DNA of 64,000 nt, taken from the NCBI GenBank assembly GCA_035503615.1, contig DATJTI010000042.1, forward strand, positions 1 through 64,000, in the 5' to 3' direction. Positions 62,258 to 64,000 of the stretch are shown one piece after another (the first letter of the stretch is position 1; each line of letters begins with the position of its first letter). The notes under the pieces are model-generated. The model had not been told where the DNA came from. It made no database searches and saw only the letters and a list, made by a program, of their open reading frames with translations. The position numbers and the translations under genes were made by a program. The DNA comes from AP-15 sp035503615 (GTDB lineage Bacteria; Pseudomonadota; Alphaproteobacteria; ATCC43930; CGMCC-115725).

Positions 62258-64000
<1,743 letters not shown>

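Overview
The window is about 64 kb of GC-rich, densely coded bacterial chromosome. It most likely comes from an alphaproteobacterium of the Rhodospirillales type. The pointers are an NDUFA12-family complex I accessory subunit, a very long B12-dependent (class II) ribonucleotide reductase with a C-terminal zinc ribbon, an mlaD/NDUFA12 neighbourhood, an slt // dapA-smpB cluster, and the closing run greA / carB-carA / yqeY-dnaG-rpoD. The window opens inside lepA and closes inside rpoD. No tRNA, rRNA, CRISPR array, integrase or intact transposase was recognised. Species-level assignment is not possible from sequence alone.

Layout. 0-4 kb: lepA 3' end, an isoprenylcysteine-methyltransferase-like membrane enzyme, a tandem universal stress protein, a small lipoprotein and a cupin. 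4-16 kb: an accessory envelope and exopolysaccharide region. It holds wecC-wecB, a pair of small single-span membrane proteins, an exported protein, a GalE/WbpP-like epimerase, an FAD oxidase, and a PEP-CTERM secreted protein with a near-perfect sigma-54 promoter. Two paralogous exosortase-associated acyltransferases flank this PEP-CTERM gene, and a polytopic membrane protein of unknown function lies beside the second. 16-27 kb: lipid, CoA and quinone-type metabolism (FabG-like SDR, AarF kinase-like protein, HAD phosphatase, CoA-transferase, a second SDR), NAD synthetase, a DedA protein, a glutathione transferase followed in frame by a decapitated membrane-protein remnant, mlaD and the NDUFA12 homologue. 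27.8-33.4 kb: nrdJ, then a distinctly AT-richer DUF4062 gene bounded by a REP pair, then a small conserved protein and a cold-shock protein. 33.8-41.9 kb: a CoxG-TPP enzyme pair, NYN nuclease-like and family-5 uracil-DNA glycosylase genes, a cupredoxin with an FTR1 iron permease, a class III nucleotide cyclase, an SRPBCC protein and an SMP-30-like secreted protein. 42-47 kb: smpB and dapA, divergent from a soluble lytic transglycosylase and an amidohydrolase. 47-54 kb: LysR and trxB, then an ELM1-like / double PAP2 / unknown 647-residue operon, and an Lrp regulator. 54.5-64 kb: greA, carB, carA, yqeY, dnaG and rpoD.

Three patterns are not explained by ordinary annotation. First, about twenty spacers carry 2-4 tandem copies of an unrelated 12-21 bp unit. 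In six genes the duplicated unit contains the stop codon. Second, the spacer at 46.97-47.38 kb, between the amidohydrolase terminator and the 3' end of the LysR gene, is a chain of short, mostly perfect stem-loops with A-rich loops. It looks like an unnamed structured RNA or DNA element. Third, the PEP-CTERM locus combines a sigma-54 promoter with two acyl-homoserine-lactone-synthase-like acyltransferases, and no exosortase is present in the window. The DUF4062 gene is the best candidate for a recently acquired, possibly defence-related, gene.
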